Source: Actinomyces weissii (GTDB lineage: Bacteria > Actinomycetota > Actinomycetes > Actinomycetales > Actinomycetaceae). Taken from it: a stretch of DNA of 64,000 nt. Of this stretch, positions 41,421-49,886 are shown piece after piece. The position numbers were made by a program, and so were the translations under genes. The stretch lies in contig NZ_CP066802.1 in assembly GCF_016598775.1 (NCBI RefSeq), positions 248,001 to 312,000 on the forward strand, written 5' to 3'. The notes under the pieces are model-generated. The model was not told the DNA's origin, did not search any database, and saw only the letters and a list, made by a program, of their open reading frames with translations. Numbering within the stretch: position 1 is the first letter of the stretch; every line of letters begins with the position of its first letter.

Positions 41421-41911
41421 CCTCCGATCCTAGGTGATCCGCTCCGGGAGCACGGGGTGGAGGGGCGCCAGCCAGGCAGAGAGTGTCCGTGCCGGCCAGG
41501 TCTGTGGCGGTGGCCTGGTCGGTGGCGGTCTGCTTGGTTCCCTGTTCCGTTGTTTGTGGCGCGGCGGGCTGCTGGTGTCGGTGGTTTTGTCACTGGTGGA
41601 GGATTAGGGGTGCTTGGGCGCGATGGGCATTGTTGGTATTTCGCGGTTTCTTGCGGCTGGGGTAGGGGCGGGGAACGTTCTAGCCCTCCGCCAGTGACAA
41701 CTTCCTGCCGCGACTGTGGGCTCAAGGGGTATCTGTGGGTCTGGTGCTCGGGCGAACCTGCGGTAGTGCTATGGGACTGACTATTTCCTATCGGATGGAC
41801 TTATGGATTTGCCCAGGCTCTCCTGACGACGGCGTCGGGCTCTTCTCCGGTCTTGCTACCAGCCAGCCTCCGCCTGTCCGCCAGCCGGTCCTCTGTCGAC
41901 CTCGTAGGCGC
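41421..41911. other. Intergenic region with a MITE-like element
   Basis: The gap between App1 and the GT87 gene. Apart from the 114-bp inverted-terminal-repeat element at 41587-41700 no gene, RNA or promoter could be recognised; short open frames lack ribosome sites. Confidence 0.4.
41587..41700 (+). repeat. MITE-like element with 16-bp terminal inverted repeats, copy 1
   Basis: TTGTCACTGGTGGAGG (41587-41602) and CCTCCGCCAGTGACAA (41685-41700) are inverted copies with one mismatch. The 114-bp element has no coding capacity. A related element at 58550-58672 has the same ends in the opposite orientation, and both share an ACCGCG block near the middle. Confidence 0.75.
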
Positions 41912-43396
41912 TCAGGCCCCCTGTGGGTCCGCCTCCGGCGTCTCGCGCAGCTGCGTCCACAGGACCACGCCAGCTGCCAGCGCCCACAGCGTGTAGGAGG
42001 AGCCTGTCACCTTGGCCCACAGCGGCCAGGTCATTTCCACGTGCTCGTGCTCGGGCAGCCACCAGTGCATGGCCATGACCAGCAGCGTCAGGCCGCAGAT
42101 CGCCGTGCCCAGCAGCGCCTGTGAGCGCAGCCGCCAGGCGAGCGCCCCCAGGGCCGCCAGGGTGGGCAGCCCCCAGACCCAGTGGTGCGACCAGGAGATG
42201 GGGGAGACCAGCAGCCCCAGGGTCATCACCACGCAGGTCTGGGTCAGCAGCACCAGCTCCTCAGGGCACTCGCGCTCCCGCAGCCGCTCCAGCCGCCGGG
42301 CCAGCAGGTAGGCGGCCACGACCGCCGCCACCACGCTCAGTCCCCACAGCGGGCGCTCAACGGCGGCAGGTACCAGTCGTACCAGCAGGGCCCGCAGGTT
42401 CTGGTTGCCCGCGTACTCGGCGTCACCGGCCCGGGTGGGGTCGAGCATGGCCTGGGTGAAGAACTCCCAGCTCTCCGCGGGGGAGAGCAGTGCGCCCAGC
42501 CCGGTGGCGGCCGCCGCCGTCAGGCTCATGACGACGGCGGCCCGCCACTCGCGGCGCACCAGCAGCACCAGTACGGCGATGGCGGGGGTCAGCTTGATCG
42601 CCGCCGCTAGCCCGCACAGGGCCCCGCGGGCGGGGGCCAGCCGCGCCAGGGCCCCGCCGGGACGGAGCGCCAGCAGGTCCACGGCCACCAGCAGCAGCAG
42701 GATCACGTTTACCTGGCCGTACTCGATGGTCTTGCTGAAGGGCTCCAGCAGCAGGCATGCGGCTAGGGCGCCCCAGGGGGTAACCACCCCCAGCCAGCGT
42801 TCTGGGAGCTGGAGGGTGCGGGCCAGGAGCAGCACGGTCAGGGCGGTGCAGACTGGGGTGGCCAGGGTCAGGAGCACCTGTGCCGCCTGGCTCTCGGCCA
42901 GCACTATGGGGCTCAGCAGCCAGGCCGCGAAGGGCGGGTAGGTGAAGGGGTAGAGCTGGTCCTTGGGGAAGGCCCACCAGTGGTAGAGCTCGCCGCCTTG
43001 CCACCAGTGCGTCAGGGCCTGGTGGTAGACCCAGGCGTCGAACTTGAACTGCTCCCCGCCTTCCTTGGTGACTAGCGAGGGGTAGCAGGACAGCGTCAGG
43101 AGGACCCACCCCAGCACGGTGGCCAGGGTGCTCACGGCCCAGTCCTTGTCCTGGTGGCTGCCGCCCGCTATGGCGCGGCCCACATCCCCGGCGACGGCGG
43201 GGCCGCGCCCCGCCGGGCGGATGCTGGTGGCGGGGCGGTCACCGCTGCGGGGTGCCTCAGTAGTGGTACTGCCTGCCGGTGGCTGTGCTTCCGGGGGCGG
43301 CGTCTGCTGGTGGGGTGCTGTGCTGCCGCTGCTCCGGGCGGGTGCGGTGGAGCCGGTAGGGGCGTGGGGCCGGAGGGGGTCTGGGCGCAAGCTCAT
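41912..43396 (-). CDS. GT87-type mannosyltransferase-like membrane protein
   Basis: 494 residues from ATG 43396. A Pro/Ser/Thr-rich tail (about 75 residues) precedes about ten membrane helices. Early loop FKFDAWVYHQALTHWWQGG has the conserved acidic residue of the DUF2029/GT87 family, followed by YPFTYPPFAAWLLSP, EYGQVNVILLLLVA and ISWSHHWVWGLP, all typical of polyprenyl-phosphate mannose-dependent alpha-(1,2)-mannosyltransferases of actinobacterial lipoglycan synthesis. The exact acceptor is unknown. Its ATG overlaps the stop of the MFS gene by four bases, so the two are translationally coupled. A longer open frame to 44362 is out of phase with the MFS gene and was rejected. Confidence 0.83.
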   Translation of the reverse strand: MSLRPDPLRPHAPTGSTAPARSSGSTAPHQQTPPPEAQPPAGSTTTEAPRSGDRPATSIRPAGRGPAVAGDVGRAIAGGSHQDKDWAVSTLATVLGWVLLTLSCYPSLVTKEGGEQFKFDAWVYHQALTHWWQGGELYHWWAFPKDQLYPFTYPPFAAWLLSPIVLAESQAAQVLLTLATPVCTALTVLLLARTLQLPERWLGVVTPWGALAACLLLEPFSKTIEYGQVNVILLLLVAVDLLALRPGGALARLAPARGALCGLAAAIKLTPAIAVLVLLVRREWRAAVVMSLTAAAATGLGALLSPAESWEFFTQAMLDPTRAGDAEYAGNQNLRALLVRLVPAAVERPLWGLSVVAAVVAAYLLARRLERLRERECPEELVLLTQTCVVMTLGLLVSPISWSHHWVWGLPTLAALGALAWRLRSQALLGTAICGLTLLVMAMHWWLPEHEHVEMTWPLWAKVTGSSYTLWALAAGVVLWTQLRETPEADPQGA

Positions 43397-44673
43397 GCCT
43401 CCGGCTGGCTGGTCTGCAGGGTGCGTCGGGGCTGGGCGCGGCGCAGGAAGGGGAGCCCGACCAGGGCGGTCAGTACTGCCGCCCAGGCGGCTGCGGCGAC
43501 GAACAGGTAGCCGCCGTCGGAGCCGTGGGCGTCCAGTATCACGCCGCACAGGTAGGAGCCCAGGGAGACCCCCACGTTGATGGCGGTGCCGACCCAGGCG
43601 AGCCCCTCGGTCAGGGAGCCGGAGGGCACGGAGACCTGCACGATGTTGTTGCCGGTGGTGATGGTGGGGGCGATCGCCATGCCGGTCAGGAGCATGAGCG
43701 CCGCGAGCAGAGGCAGGTTGTGGGCCACCAGGAAGGTGGAGCAGCCAGCGGCCAGCACGGCGCTGCCCACCAGCAGCTGGCGCCACAGCGGCCAGGACCA
43801 GGCGCGGGCCCCGTAGACCAGGGCCGCCACCAGGGACCCCAGGGCGAAGCAGGCCATAACAATGCCTGCCTGCGACTTGGCCCCCAGCTCGGTGGCACGG
43901 GCTACGACGGCGACGTCGTTGGCCCCGAACAGCGCCCCGGCGAACAGGAAGACCCCTAGGACCACCAGCACCGCCTTGTTGCGCAGCACGCTCTGCCGTT
44001 GGATGCCAGCCTCCACGGCACTGGCTGCCGCTTTCCCGACGGCGGCAGCCTGCCGGGCGCGGTAGGTGGCGGCGGTGGGTGGCTCGGTGGCTCTCTGCGA
44101 CAGGAACCAGAGCGCTCCCACCACCTGCATAAGCAGGGACAGGGCCCAGCCGCTCTCTACCGGCAGCGGTGCGGTGGTGCACAGGATGGTGGCGACCACC
44201 GGCCCGATCACGAAGGCCACCTCGTCCAGGGCGGCCTCCAGGGAGAAGGCGGAGTGGATCTCCTCGGGGTTGTCCAGCAGGTGCGACCAGCGGGCTCGGC
44301 TGAGCGAGCCGAAGGAGCCGCTGGTGCCCCCAGACACGGCGGAGAAGACCACGAGCAGCCACAGCGGGGACTGGAGGTGGTTGGCGGCGATCAGGCCGGT
44401 CAGGCCTGTGGCGGACACCAGGGTGGCGGGCAGCATCACGCGCCGCTGCCCGTGACGGTCCACCTGCCTGGCCAGCAGCGGGGAGCCGACTGCGGTGGCC
44501 ACCACCCCGGAGGCGGCCACCAGACCTGCCGCCTGGTACTGCCCGAAGGTGGCCTGCACGGCCAGGATCGTGGAGATCCCCACCATGGACATCGGGAAGC
44601 GCGCCACGAGTCCCGCGAGTGAGAAGCTAAGGGCCCCGGGATTGCTGAGAAGACGCGCGTACGTGGATGCCAT
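43393..44673 (-). CDS. MFS transporter
   Basis: 426 residues with twelve predicted membrane helices. Helices 1-2 include GALSFSLAGLVARFPMSMVG, then DRHGQRRVMLPATL (the loop 2-3 motif of MFS proteins, D..G.RR) and repeated SGS-rich turns (SAVSGGTSGSFGSLSRARW). The substrate is not visible from the sequence; similar proteins in actinobacteria are annotated only as MFS efflux. ATG 44673 is chosen. It overlaps the downstream GT87-like gene, so a link to lipoglycan or polyprenol export could be considered, but that is inference from position. Confidence 0.85.
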   Translation of the reverse strand: MASTYARLLSNPGALSFSLAGLVARFPMSMVGISTILAVQATFGQYQAAGLVAASGVVATAVGSPLLARQVDRHGQRRVMLPATLVSATGLTGLIAANHLQSPLWLLVVFSAVSGGTSGSFGSLSRARWSHLLDNPEEIHSAFSLEAALDEVAFVIGPVVATILCTTAPLPVESGWALSLLMQVVGALWFLSQRATEPPTAATYRARQAAAVGKAAASAVEAGIQRQSVLRNKAVLVVLGVFLFAGALFGANDVAVVARATELGAKSQAGIVMACFALGSLVAALVYGARAWSWPLWRQLLVGSAVLAAGCSTFLVAHNLPLLAALMLLTGMAIAPTITTGNNIVQVSVPSGSLTEGLAWVGTAINVGVSLGSYLCGVILDAHGSDGGYLFVAAAAWAAVLTALVGLPFLRRAQPRRTLQTSQPEA

Positions 44674-45022
44674 CAGCTAGATGTTATCCCCAGGCCTCCG
44701 GGGTCCGGCTGTGTGCTGTGTCAAAGGGGGCAGGGCTGGGGCCCTGGGCGGTTGAGGGGGGCGGTTCCGGGCTGTGGCGCCACTGGGCGGCAGACCTCGT
44801 CCAAGCGGTCCGGGCTTCGGCTAGCGTGACGCTGCTGGGCTGGCGGGGCGGTGCCGGGGGAGCCTGATCCTGCGCGAGTGTGCCTGCGTCCTTCAGGGGC
44901 AGGAGGCTTAGCGCTGGGTGGGCTTGCGCGTGCTCACGCCCGGCTGTGTCCTTGAGCGGGGGTGCTGGGTGGGCTTGCGCGCGCTCACGCCAGCCTGTGG
45001 TCCTGGGGCAGGATCGCCAGGC
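44674..45022. repeat. Gap with 51-bp-spaced direct repeats next to the LRV gene
   Basis: GCTGGGTGGGCTTGCGCG occurs at 44913 and 44964, followed both times by GCTCACGCC and CTGTG. GCGCTGGGTGAGG, at the 3' end of the following gene (about 45028), looks like a third, diverged member. Otherwise the gap between the MFS start and the end of the LRV gene is empty. Confidence 0.6.
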
Positions 45023-46192
45023 TCAGCGCTGGGTGAGGTCGATCGAGGTGGCGCCGTCGGCCGCCAGGCTGAAGCCCTGGCCGGTGGACTGGCTCCAGCA
45101 GCGGACCTCGCCGGTGCCTACGGTGCAGACATAGTCTCCCTGGGTGGTTGACTTTCCGGCCTCCAAGGTGCTTGGGGCGGGCTGGTAGGTGTCCACGCAG
45201 GCGCCGTAGGGGGAGCTCCCGGGTTCCACTGTCGCCTGGTAGGCGCCCTCAGCGGGGCACTCTGCCTGGGCGAAGCTGCGCTCCTTGATGCTGCAGCTGG
45301 CCTGCTGGCCGGAGAGCTGGCAGGTGATGTTCCCGGTCGGGTCGGTGAAGGCGGCCAGGTCTACGGCGTCCTGTGGAGCGGGGGCCACGAGCTGGGGTGA
45401 GGGCGTGGCTGTGGCTGAGGGGGTGGTGGTGGGGACGCTGGTCGTGGGCGGGGCTGAGGGTGACGGCACGGGGGTGTCGGCGGTGGTGGGGGCTGAGGAG
45501 GCTGTAGGGGGCTGGCTGACTGCGGGGACTCTGGTGGCCGTCGGTGGGGCGGCGACGGGGGCGGGTCGGCTGCCGCCGGTGAAGACGATGAGCATGACCG
45601 CCACCAGCACCACCACGGCTGCGCCCAGCGCCATCCAGGGGAGCATGTTGTCTCCGGTGCTGCTGGAGTCCGTGTCCTCGACGGCGTTGGCCCGCAGCGC
45701 CTCCAGGCTGTCATAGCCCGTCTCCTGCGGTTCTGGCCGGGAAGCCTGGGGCTGCGGCTCCGGGTTGGTGGTCTGGGGGGCGGTGTTGACGGCGGCGGGG
45801 CGTGGGGTGCCACCGTTGCCAGCCGCTCCGGTGCTGCTTGAGCCAGCCGCTGCCGCAGTGCCGCTGCTGGTGGGCGCCTGGGCGGCCTCGGTGGGGGGAG
45901 CGGGCTGCGAGGCAGTCTCCGGGACGTGACGGCGTTGCCGGGAGGGGAGGCCCACCGGAGGCAGGGAGACGGTGCTCTGCCCGCTGGCGGGGGCGGTACG
46001 GGCAGCCAGGGCGGCGTCTACCGCCGGGTCGCCCAGAGAGCCGAGCCACTCCAGCAGGGCCGGGTAGGTGCTGGGGTTGCGGGCGATAGCAGGCCGGAGG
46101 CCGGGGTAGTTCTGGGCCAGCGAGTGCAGGGTCGTCAGGGGCGTCCGGGGATCCTGCGCGCGTGCGACAAGGTCGTCGTGTGCCTGCGACAT
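45023..46192 (-). CDS. Membrane protein with N-terminal variant leucine-rich repeat (LRV) domain
   Basis: 389 residues from ATG 46192, preceded by AAAGGA. Residues 1-60 (AQDPRTPLTTLHSLAQNYPG, then RPAIARNPSTYPALLEWL) match the actinobacterial LRV-type helical domain. A Pro/Ala/Thr-rich stretch, one membrane helix (about 155-178, MALGAAVVVLVAVMLIVFTGG), a Ser/Thr/Pro-rich external linker and a C-terminal Cys-rich domain (NITCQLSGQQASCSIKERSF, GEVRCWSQSTGQGFSL) follow. The external domain recalls the DUF6636-type secreted domains. The domain order suggests a sensor- or adaptor-like envelope protein; function is unknown. It is divergent from the FHA gene across a strong palindrome. Confidence 0.72.
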   Translation of the reverse strand: MSQAHDDLVARAQDPRTPLTTLHSLAQNYPGLRPAIARNPSTYPALLEWLGSLGDPAVDAALAARTAPASGQSTVSLPPVGLPSRQRRHVPETASQPAPPTEAAQAPTSSGTAAAAGSSSTGAAGNGGTPRPAAVNTAPQTTNPEPQPQASRPEPQETGYDSLEALRANAVEDTDSSSTGDNMLPWMALGAAVVVLVAVMLIVFTGGSRPAPVAAPPTATRVPAVSQPPTASSAPTTADTPVPSPSAPPTTSVPTTTPSATATPSPQLVAPAPQDAVDLAAFTDPTGNITCQLSGQQASCSIKERSFAQAECPAEGAYQATVEPGSSPYGACVDTYQPAPSTLEAGKSTTQGDYVCTVGTGEVRCWSQSTGQGFSLAADGATSIDLTQR

Positions 46193-46253
46193 CTGGGGTC
46201 CTTTCGGGTTCTCCCGTGACGATTCAGCCCCTGGGGCCACGGGTGGGGTGGGA

Positions 46254-46289
46254 TGAGCCTACCGGCTTCCAGCGGAACCGGTAGGCTCA
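46254..46289. promoter_or_regulatory. 36-bp near-perfect palindrome between divergent LRV and FHA genes
   Basis: TGAGCCTACCGG (46254-46265) and CCGGTAGGCTCA (46278-46289) are exact inverted repeats; the inner TTCC/GGAA also pairs around AGC. No T-run follows on either strand, and both flanking genes point outward, so a terminator is unlikely. It may be an operator or leader hairpin. Confidence 0.55.
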
Positions 46290-46346
46290 GCCGTAACCGT
46301 GGTGGCACGGCAACGTTATTGGGCGCGGTACAGACAAGGATTCTTG

Positions 46347-47726
46347 ATGAGTGAGGGCGGCATGACACAGGTCTCGCCTGACTCCGGTGAGGTGGGGGTG
46401 CCCGTCGCCACCGTGGCCCTGGGGCAGGACGGTGAGCAGGTCGAGGAGCCGCTGGCACCACCGGAGGGGGCGGTGCGGGAGTGGGTGCTGCGGGCTCCCT
46501 GCGGTACAGCAGTGCTGGACCCGCGTGTCTCACCGCAGGATGCCGCCCGGGTGCAGGCCCTGTTGCGTGAGCTCTCTGCGGGCCTGGAGCTTGGGGCGGC
46601 GCAGCCCGGTCAGGCCGGGGCGGGGCCAGGCTCTCCTCTGGAGCCAGCTGCTCCGGGGGAGACGGAGGCTGTGGAGCTTGTGCAGCCGGAGGAGCCTGTG
46701 ACACCGGTGGTAGAGGTCCCCGCCCAGCCGGCAGCGCAGCCTGCGGAGCCGGGGCGGACAGAAGCCGGTCAGTCGGGGGCGGGCCAGGCAGCGTCCGGCG
46801 CAGCGGGGGAGCAGGTGAAGCCGGGAAGGGGGCAGGCGGGGCAGCCTACGCCTGTCGCCCCGGAGCAGTGCCACGACGTGGCCTCCGCAGAGACCGGCGT
46901 GTGGTTAGACCCAGATGACTTCCCCCAGCAGGCGCAGTCTCCGGCGGAGCCGGAACTGGAGCCGCAGCCGGAACCGGTAGTGGGGTCCTCCGGCCCCGGT
47001 CCCAGTGCCGTGCACGAGGCCAAGACGGTCGCCTACGTCGTGACGGCGACGCCGGTCCCAGCCTCCAGCGCACCTGTTGCGGAAGAGCCTGCCGCCACGT
47101 ACCTGGGAGGCTCCCCTGCCTCTCCCGGGTCCCCTGCCTCGGCCCGCTCAGCGCGTTCGGCGCGTTCGGCCCGCTCGGCCGCAGTGGCTGGTGGGGACTC
47201 AGGCGCTATAGACCTGCCGGTCGCCGAGGGCGTGGCAGGAGGCCAGGCTGCCCCCGAGTGCCGGGCGACTGTGGAGCCTGCGCCGGAGGTGCTGGGCTCC
47301 GTGTGCCTGGAGGGGCACCTGAACCCGCCCGGCTCCATCACCTGCCTGCGCTGCGCCTCACCGGTCACCCCGGGCACGGTGCGGGGCCGCCGTCCGTCCC
47401 TGGTCACCTTGGCCGTGTCCACCGGCGAGGTGATCGCCGTCAACGGCTCCGTGGTGGTGGGCAGGGCCCCCAAGGAGCAGAACGGCCCGGCGCTGCTGGT
47501 CACGGTGCCTAGCCCCACCCACCTGGTCTCCCGCTCCCACCTGCTGCTCACCACCACCGGGTGGACGGTGTTGGCCTGCGACCTGGGTTCCTCCAACGGG
47601 ACCGTGCTGGTCCGCCCCGGTGAGGCCCCGGTACTTATCGCCACTGCCTTGCCGACGCCCCTGTTCGTGGGAGACTTACTAGATATTGGTGACGGAGTGA
47701 CGCTGCGGCTTAAGGCTCCACAGTGA
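46347..47726 (+). CDS. FHA domain protein with zinc-ribbon-like motif
   Basis: 459 residues from ATG 46347. An N-terminal region with little recognisable structure is followed by a long Glu/Pro/Ala-rich linker (about 70-300), a zinc-ribbon-like CLEGHLNPPGSITCLRC (about 330), and a canonical FHA domain: VVGRAPKEQ, VSRSHLLL, DLGSSNGTVL. FHA domains bind phosphothreonine in Ser/Thr-kinase signalling. AAGGA precedes the start. The linker DNA contains a tandem GCCCGCTCAGCGCGTTCGGC-type repeat (SARSARSARSA). It heads the long gene series running to 55895 and lies 41 bp before the second FHA gene. Confidence 0.8.
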   Translation: MSEGGMTQVSPDSGEVGVPVATVALGQDGEQVEEPLAPPEGAVREWVLRAPCGTAVLDPRVSPQDAARVQALLRELSAGLELGAAQPGQAGAGPGSPLEPAAPGETEAVELVQPEEPVTPVVEVPAQPAAQPAEPGRTEAGQSGAGQAASGAAGEQVKPGRGQAGQPTPVAPEQCHDVASAETGVWLDPDDFPQQAQSPAEPELEPQPEPVVGSSGPGPSAVHEAKTVAYVVTATPVPASSAPVAEEPAATYLGGSPASPGSPASARSARSARSARSAAVAGGDSGAIDLPVAEGVAGGQAAPECRATVEPAPEVLGSVCLEGHLNPPGSITCLRCASPVTPGTVRGRRPSLVTLAVSTGEVIAVNGSVVVGRAPKEQNGPALLVTVPSPTHLVSRSHLLLTTTGWTVLACDLGSSNGTVLVRPGEAPVLIATALPTPLFVGDLLDIGDGVTLRLKAPQ

Positions 47727-47767
47727 GCGGGCGGGTGCGGCAGACATCTGGAACGTAAGGAGAGCCA

Positions 47768-48568
47768 ATGAGTGAGATGACCTGGACTCAGCTGCCGGAG
47801 GTGGACCCAGGGCGACCAGACGAGCTGGTGCTGGACTTCTCTGGCGAGATCCACCGCATCGGCCCGGAGGACACCTTTGTCATTGGCCGGGGTGGTGACC
47901 TGGACATCGACGACAACCCCTACCTGCACCGTCGCTTCCTGGTGCTGGCCCGTTCCGAGGGCCTGTGGTGGGTGTCCAACGAGGGTACGCGACTGTCCGC
48001 CACCCTCACTGACGGCGACGCCCTGGTCCAGTCCCGTATCGCCCCGGGTGCCCGGATCCCCCTGGTATTCCCCCGGATCATCCTGACCTTCTCCGCTGGT
48101 CCCACCACCTACGAGATCGACCTGATCACCTCTGGTGAGGACCACTTCACCATGGTGGAGGGACGGGTGCCGGGCAACGGCACCGCCACTATCGGGGTCA
48201 CCCCCATGACCCCCTCCCAGCTGCTGCTGGTGCTGGCCCTGTCTGAGCCGGTGCTGCGGCGGGCGGGTACGGGGGCCGCGGAGATCCCCTCCTCCCAGGC
48301 GGCGGCGGCCCGCCTGGGCTGGCCTATCACCAAGTTCAACCGCAAGCTGGACAACGTGTGCGAGAAGCTGGACCGGGTCGGGGTGCGGGGCCTGCGGGGC
48401 GGGCGCGTCGGCGGAGCGGCCTCCAACCGGCGCACGGCCCTGGTGGAGCACGCCGTGGCCACCTTGATGGTGACCGCTGACGACCTGTACAAGCTGGACG
48501 AGGAGCTGGAACGCAACCGTGCCGCCAAGGAGCAGGGCACGCCCGAGGCCTCAGGTGCCAGAGCCTGA
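47768..48568 (+). CDS. FHA-like protein with C-terminal helical DNA-binding-like domain
   Basis: 266 residues; AAGGAG six bases before the ATG. The N-terminal 110 residues form an FHA-like sandwich (FVIGRGGDLDIDDNPYLHRRFLVL, WWVSNEGTRL), retaining GR but without the standard S..H pair. The second half is helical (PMTPSQLLLVLALSEPVLRR, then AAAARLGWPITKFNRKLDNV) and resembles a winged helix, which recalls the FHA plus helix-turn-helix proteins of actinobacterial Ser/Thr-kinase clusters. It sits between the FHA gene and the LmeA-like gene, overlapping the latter's possible start. Function, kinase partner and any DNA target are unknown. Confidence 0.72.
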   Translation: MSEMTWTQLPEVDPGRPDELVLDFSGEIHRIGPEDTFVIGRGGDLDIDDNPYLHRRFLVLARSEGLWWVSNEGTRLSATLTDGDALVQSRIAPGARIPLVFPRIILTFSAGPTTYEIDLITSGEDHFTMVEGRVPGNGTATIGVTPMTPSQLLLVLALSEPVLRRAGTGAAEIPSSQAAAARLGWPITKFNRKLDNVCEKLDRVGVRGLRGGRVGGAASNRRTALVEHAVATLMVTADDLYKLDEELERNRAAKEQGTPEASGARA

Positions 48569-49694
48569 GCCGGGCCGGGGGCACCTCCTGCCGTCCCGCC
48601 TGCCGGTGGCCGGCAGCTCTCCGCCTGCCAGTGCCGACACCCCTGATCTGGCGGTCACTACCAGCAGCCTCAGCCTGTCCCACGGTGATTCGCTGCCTGA
48701 CGGCGGAGCCCCACCGGCTGCCGCGGAGACGCAGCCCCTGGCCGCAGCCACGCAGGCTGAGTCAGCCCTTCCAGGCTCTACGGGAGAGCCCGTCGCGGAG
48801 GCGCTTGGCTCCCGGGGGAGAGAGGCCGGGGAGGGCCATGAGGTACCGACGGCTGCCACCGCGCCGCTGACAGGAACCGGCCGGGGTGCGCGCCCGCGGC
48901 GTCGTCGTCGCCCGCTGCGCTGGCTGGCCGCCGTGAGCGTGCTGCTGCTCTGCCTGGGCGGTGCCTTTGCCGTGAGCAAGGCTGAGAGCATCGCGCGCCA
49001 TACCGTGCAGCAGCAGGTGCTGGCGGCGCTGCCAGGACTGTCAGCGGACGCGGTGGTGGACCTGGGTGCGGAGCGGATGCTGCCCCAGCTGTGGGACGGC
49101 GAGCTGCGCGGCTTCACGGTGACGGCCTCCAGCCTGCAGGTGGGTGCCGGTGCCGCGCAGGCCCAGGGGCTGTCGGAGCCCGTGACCTTGAGCGGTATCA
49201 GGGTGCAGGTGACCGGTATGGGCACCAGGAGCCCCCACCAGGCCAGCTCGCTGCGGGCTGGTGGCTCCCTGTCCTGGGAGCAGCTTTCCGGTCTGGCGGC
49301 GGCCCGGCTGAAAGGTGGTGGCTCCTCCGCCGCCGGGCTGGTCACGGGCGTGGAGCTGCAGCAGGTTGAGGGAGGGGCGCCAGACTCCTTACGGGTGGTC
49401 GTGGATGTGCCGGCGGCGACCTTTGCGGCGACCGGCACCCTGTCGATCGACCCGCAGGGGGACCTGCTGCTGAGCCTGTCCGAGGTGGAGGTCAGTAGCG
49501 GACTGTTGTCGGGCGTAGGCGTGCCCGACGACGAGACCTTCCTGGAGCAGGTCGGTGTGCCACAGACCATGACGGTGCTCCCGGCTAGCGCGCTGGCGCA
49601 GGGGCTGAAGGTGGAGTCGGTGGAGACCACGGCCTCCGGCGTGTCGGTGGTGCTCAGCGGGCAGGACGTGGCCCTGGACAACCTGGGGAAGTAG
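48555..49694 (+). CDS. LmeA-like (DUF2993) phospholipid-binding protein
   Basis: About 379 residues. A Pro/Ala-rich cytoplasmic tail of about 120 residues with an Arg cluster (RPRRRRRPLRW) precedes a signal anchor (AAVSVLLLCLGGAFAV). The exported part follows DUF2993: VQQQVLAALPGLSADAVVDLGAERMLPQL, then ELRGFTVTASSLQVG and GIRVQVTGM. In mycobacteria, LmeA is a periplasmic phospholipid-binding protein needed for lipomannan maturation; a similar lipid role is inferred. GTG 48555 follows GAGG; GTG 48519 is the alternative. It either overlaps the previous gene by 14 bp or begins inside it, so coupling is likely. Confidence 0.75.
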   Translation: MPEPEPGRGHLLPSRLPVAGSSPPASADTPDLAVTTSSLSLSHGDSLPDGGAPPAAAETQPLAAATQAESALPGSTGEPVAEALGSRGREAGEGHEVPTAATAPLTGTGRGARPRRRRRPLRWLAAVSVLLLCLGGAFAVSKAESIARHTVQQQVLAALPGLSADAVVDLGAERMLPQLWDGELRGFTVTASSLQVGAGAAQAQGLSEPVTLSGIRVQVTGMGTRSPHQASSLRAGGSLSWEQLSGLAAARLKGGGSSAAGLVTGVELQQVEGGAPDSLRVVVDVPAATFAATGTLSIDPQGDLLLSLSEVEVSSGLLSGVGVPDDETFLEQVGVPQTMTVLPASALAQGLKVESVETTASGVSVVLSGQDVALDNLGK

Positions 49695-49886
49695 GTCTGC
49701 GTCTGTCCCCGCGGGTTCCCTGCTGCCTGACCTGCCGGACGGGGCGCTAGACGGGGGTGGTGGGGCCCCGCCCAGGCGATCCGCCTGTACATGGGGCGCG
49801 CTGCCCGCGGTCGTCTTGTGTTCTGGGTGGTGATGTCGCCTATTCTGCGTGGGGGCACCCCCTAGCCCCGTCCTCGAGGAGCGCTG

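Noticed and set aside
43397..44362. Upstream extension of the GT87 frame to 44362
   Set aside because: The extension lies out of phase within the MFS gene, and its Arg/Gly/Ala-rich translation has no membrane helices; the ATGA overlap at 43393-43396 gives a natural start.
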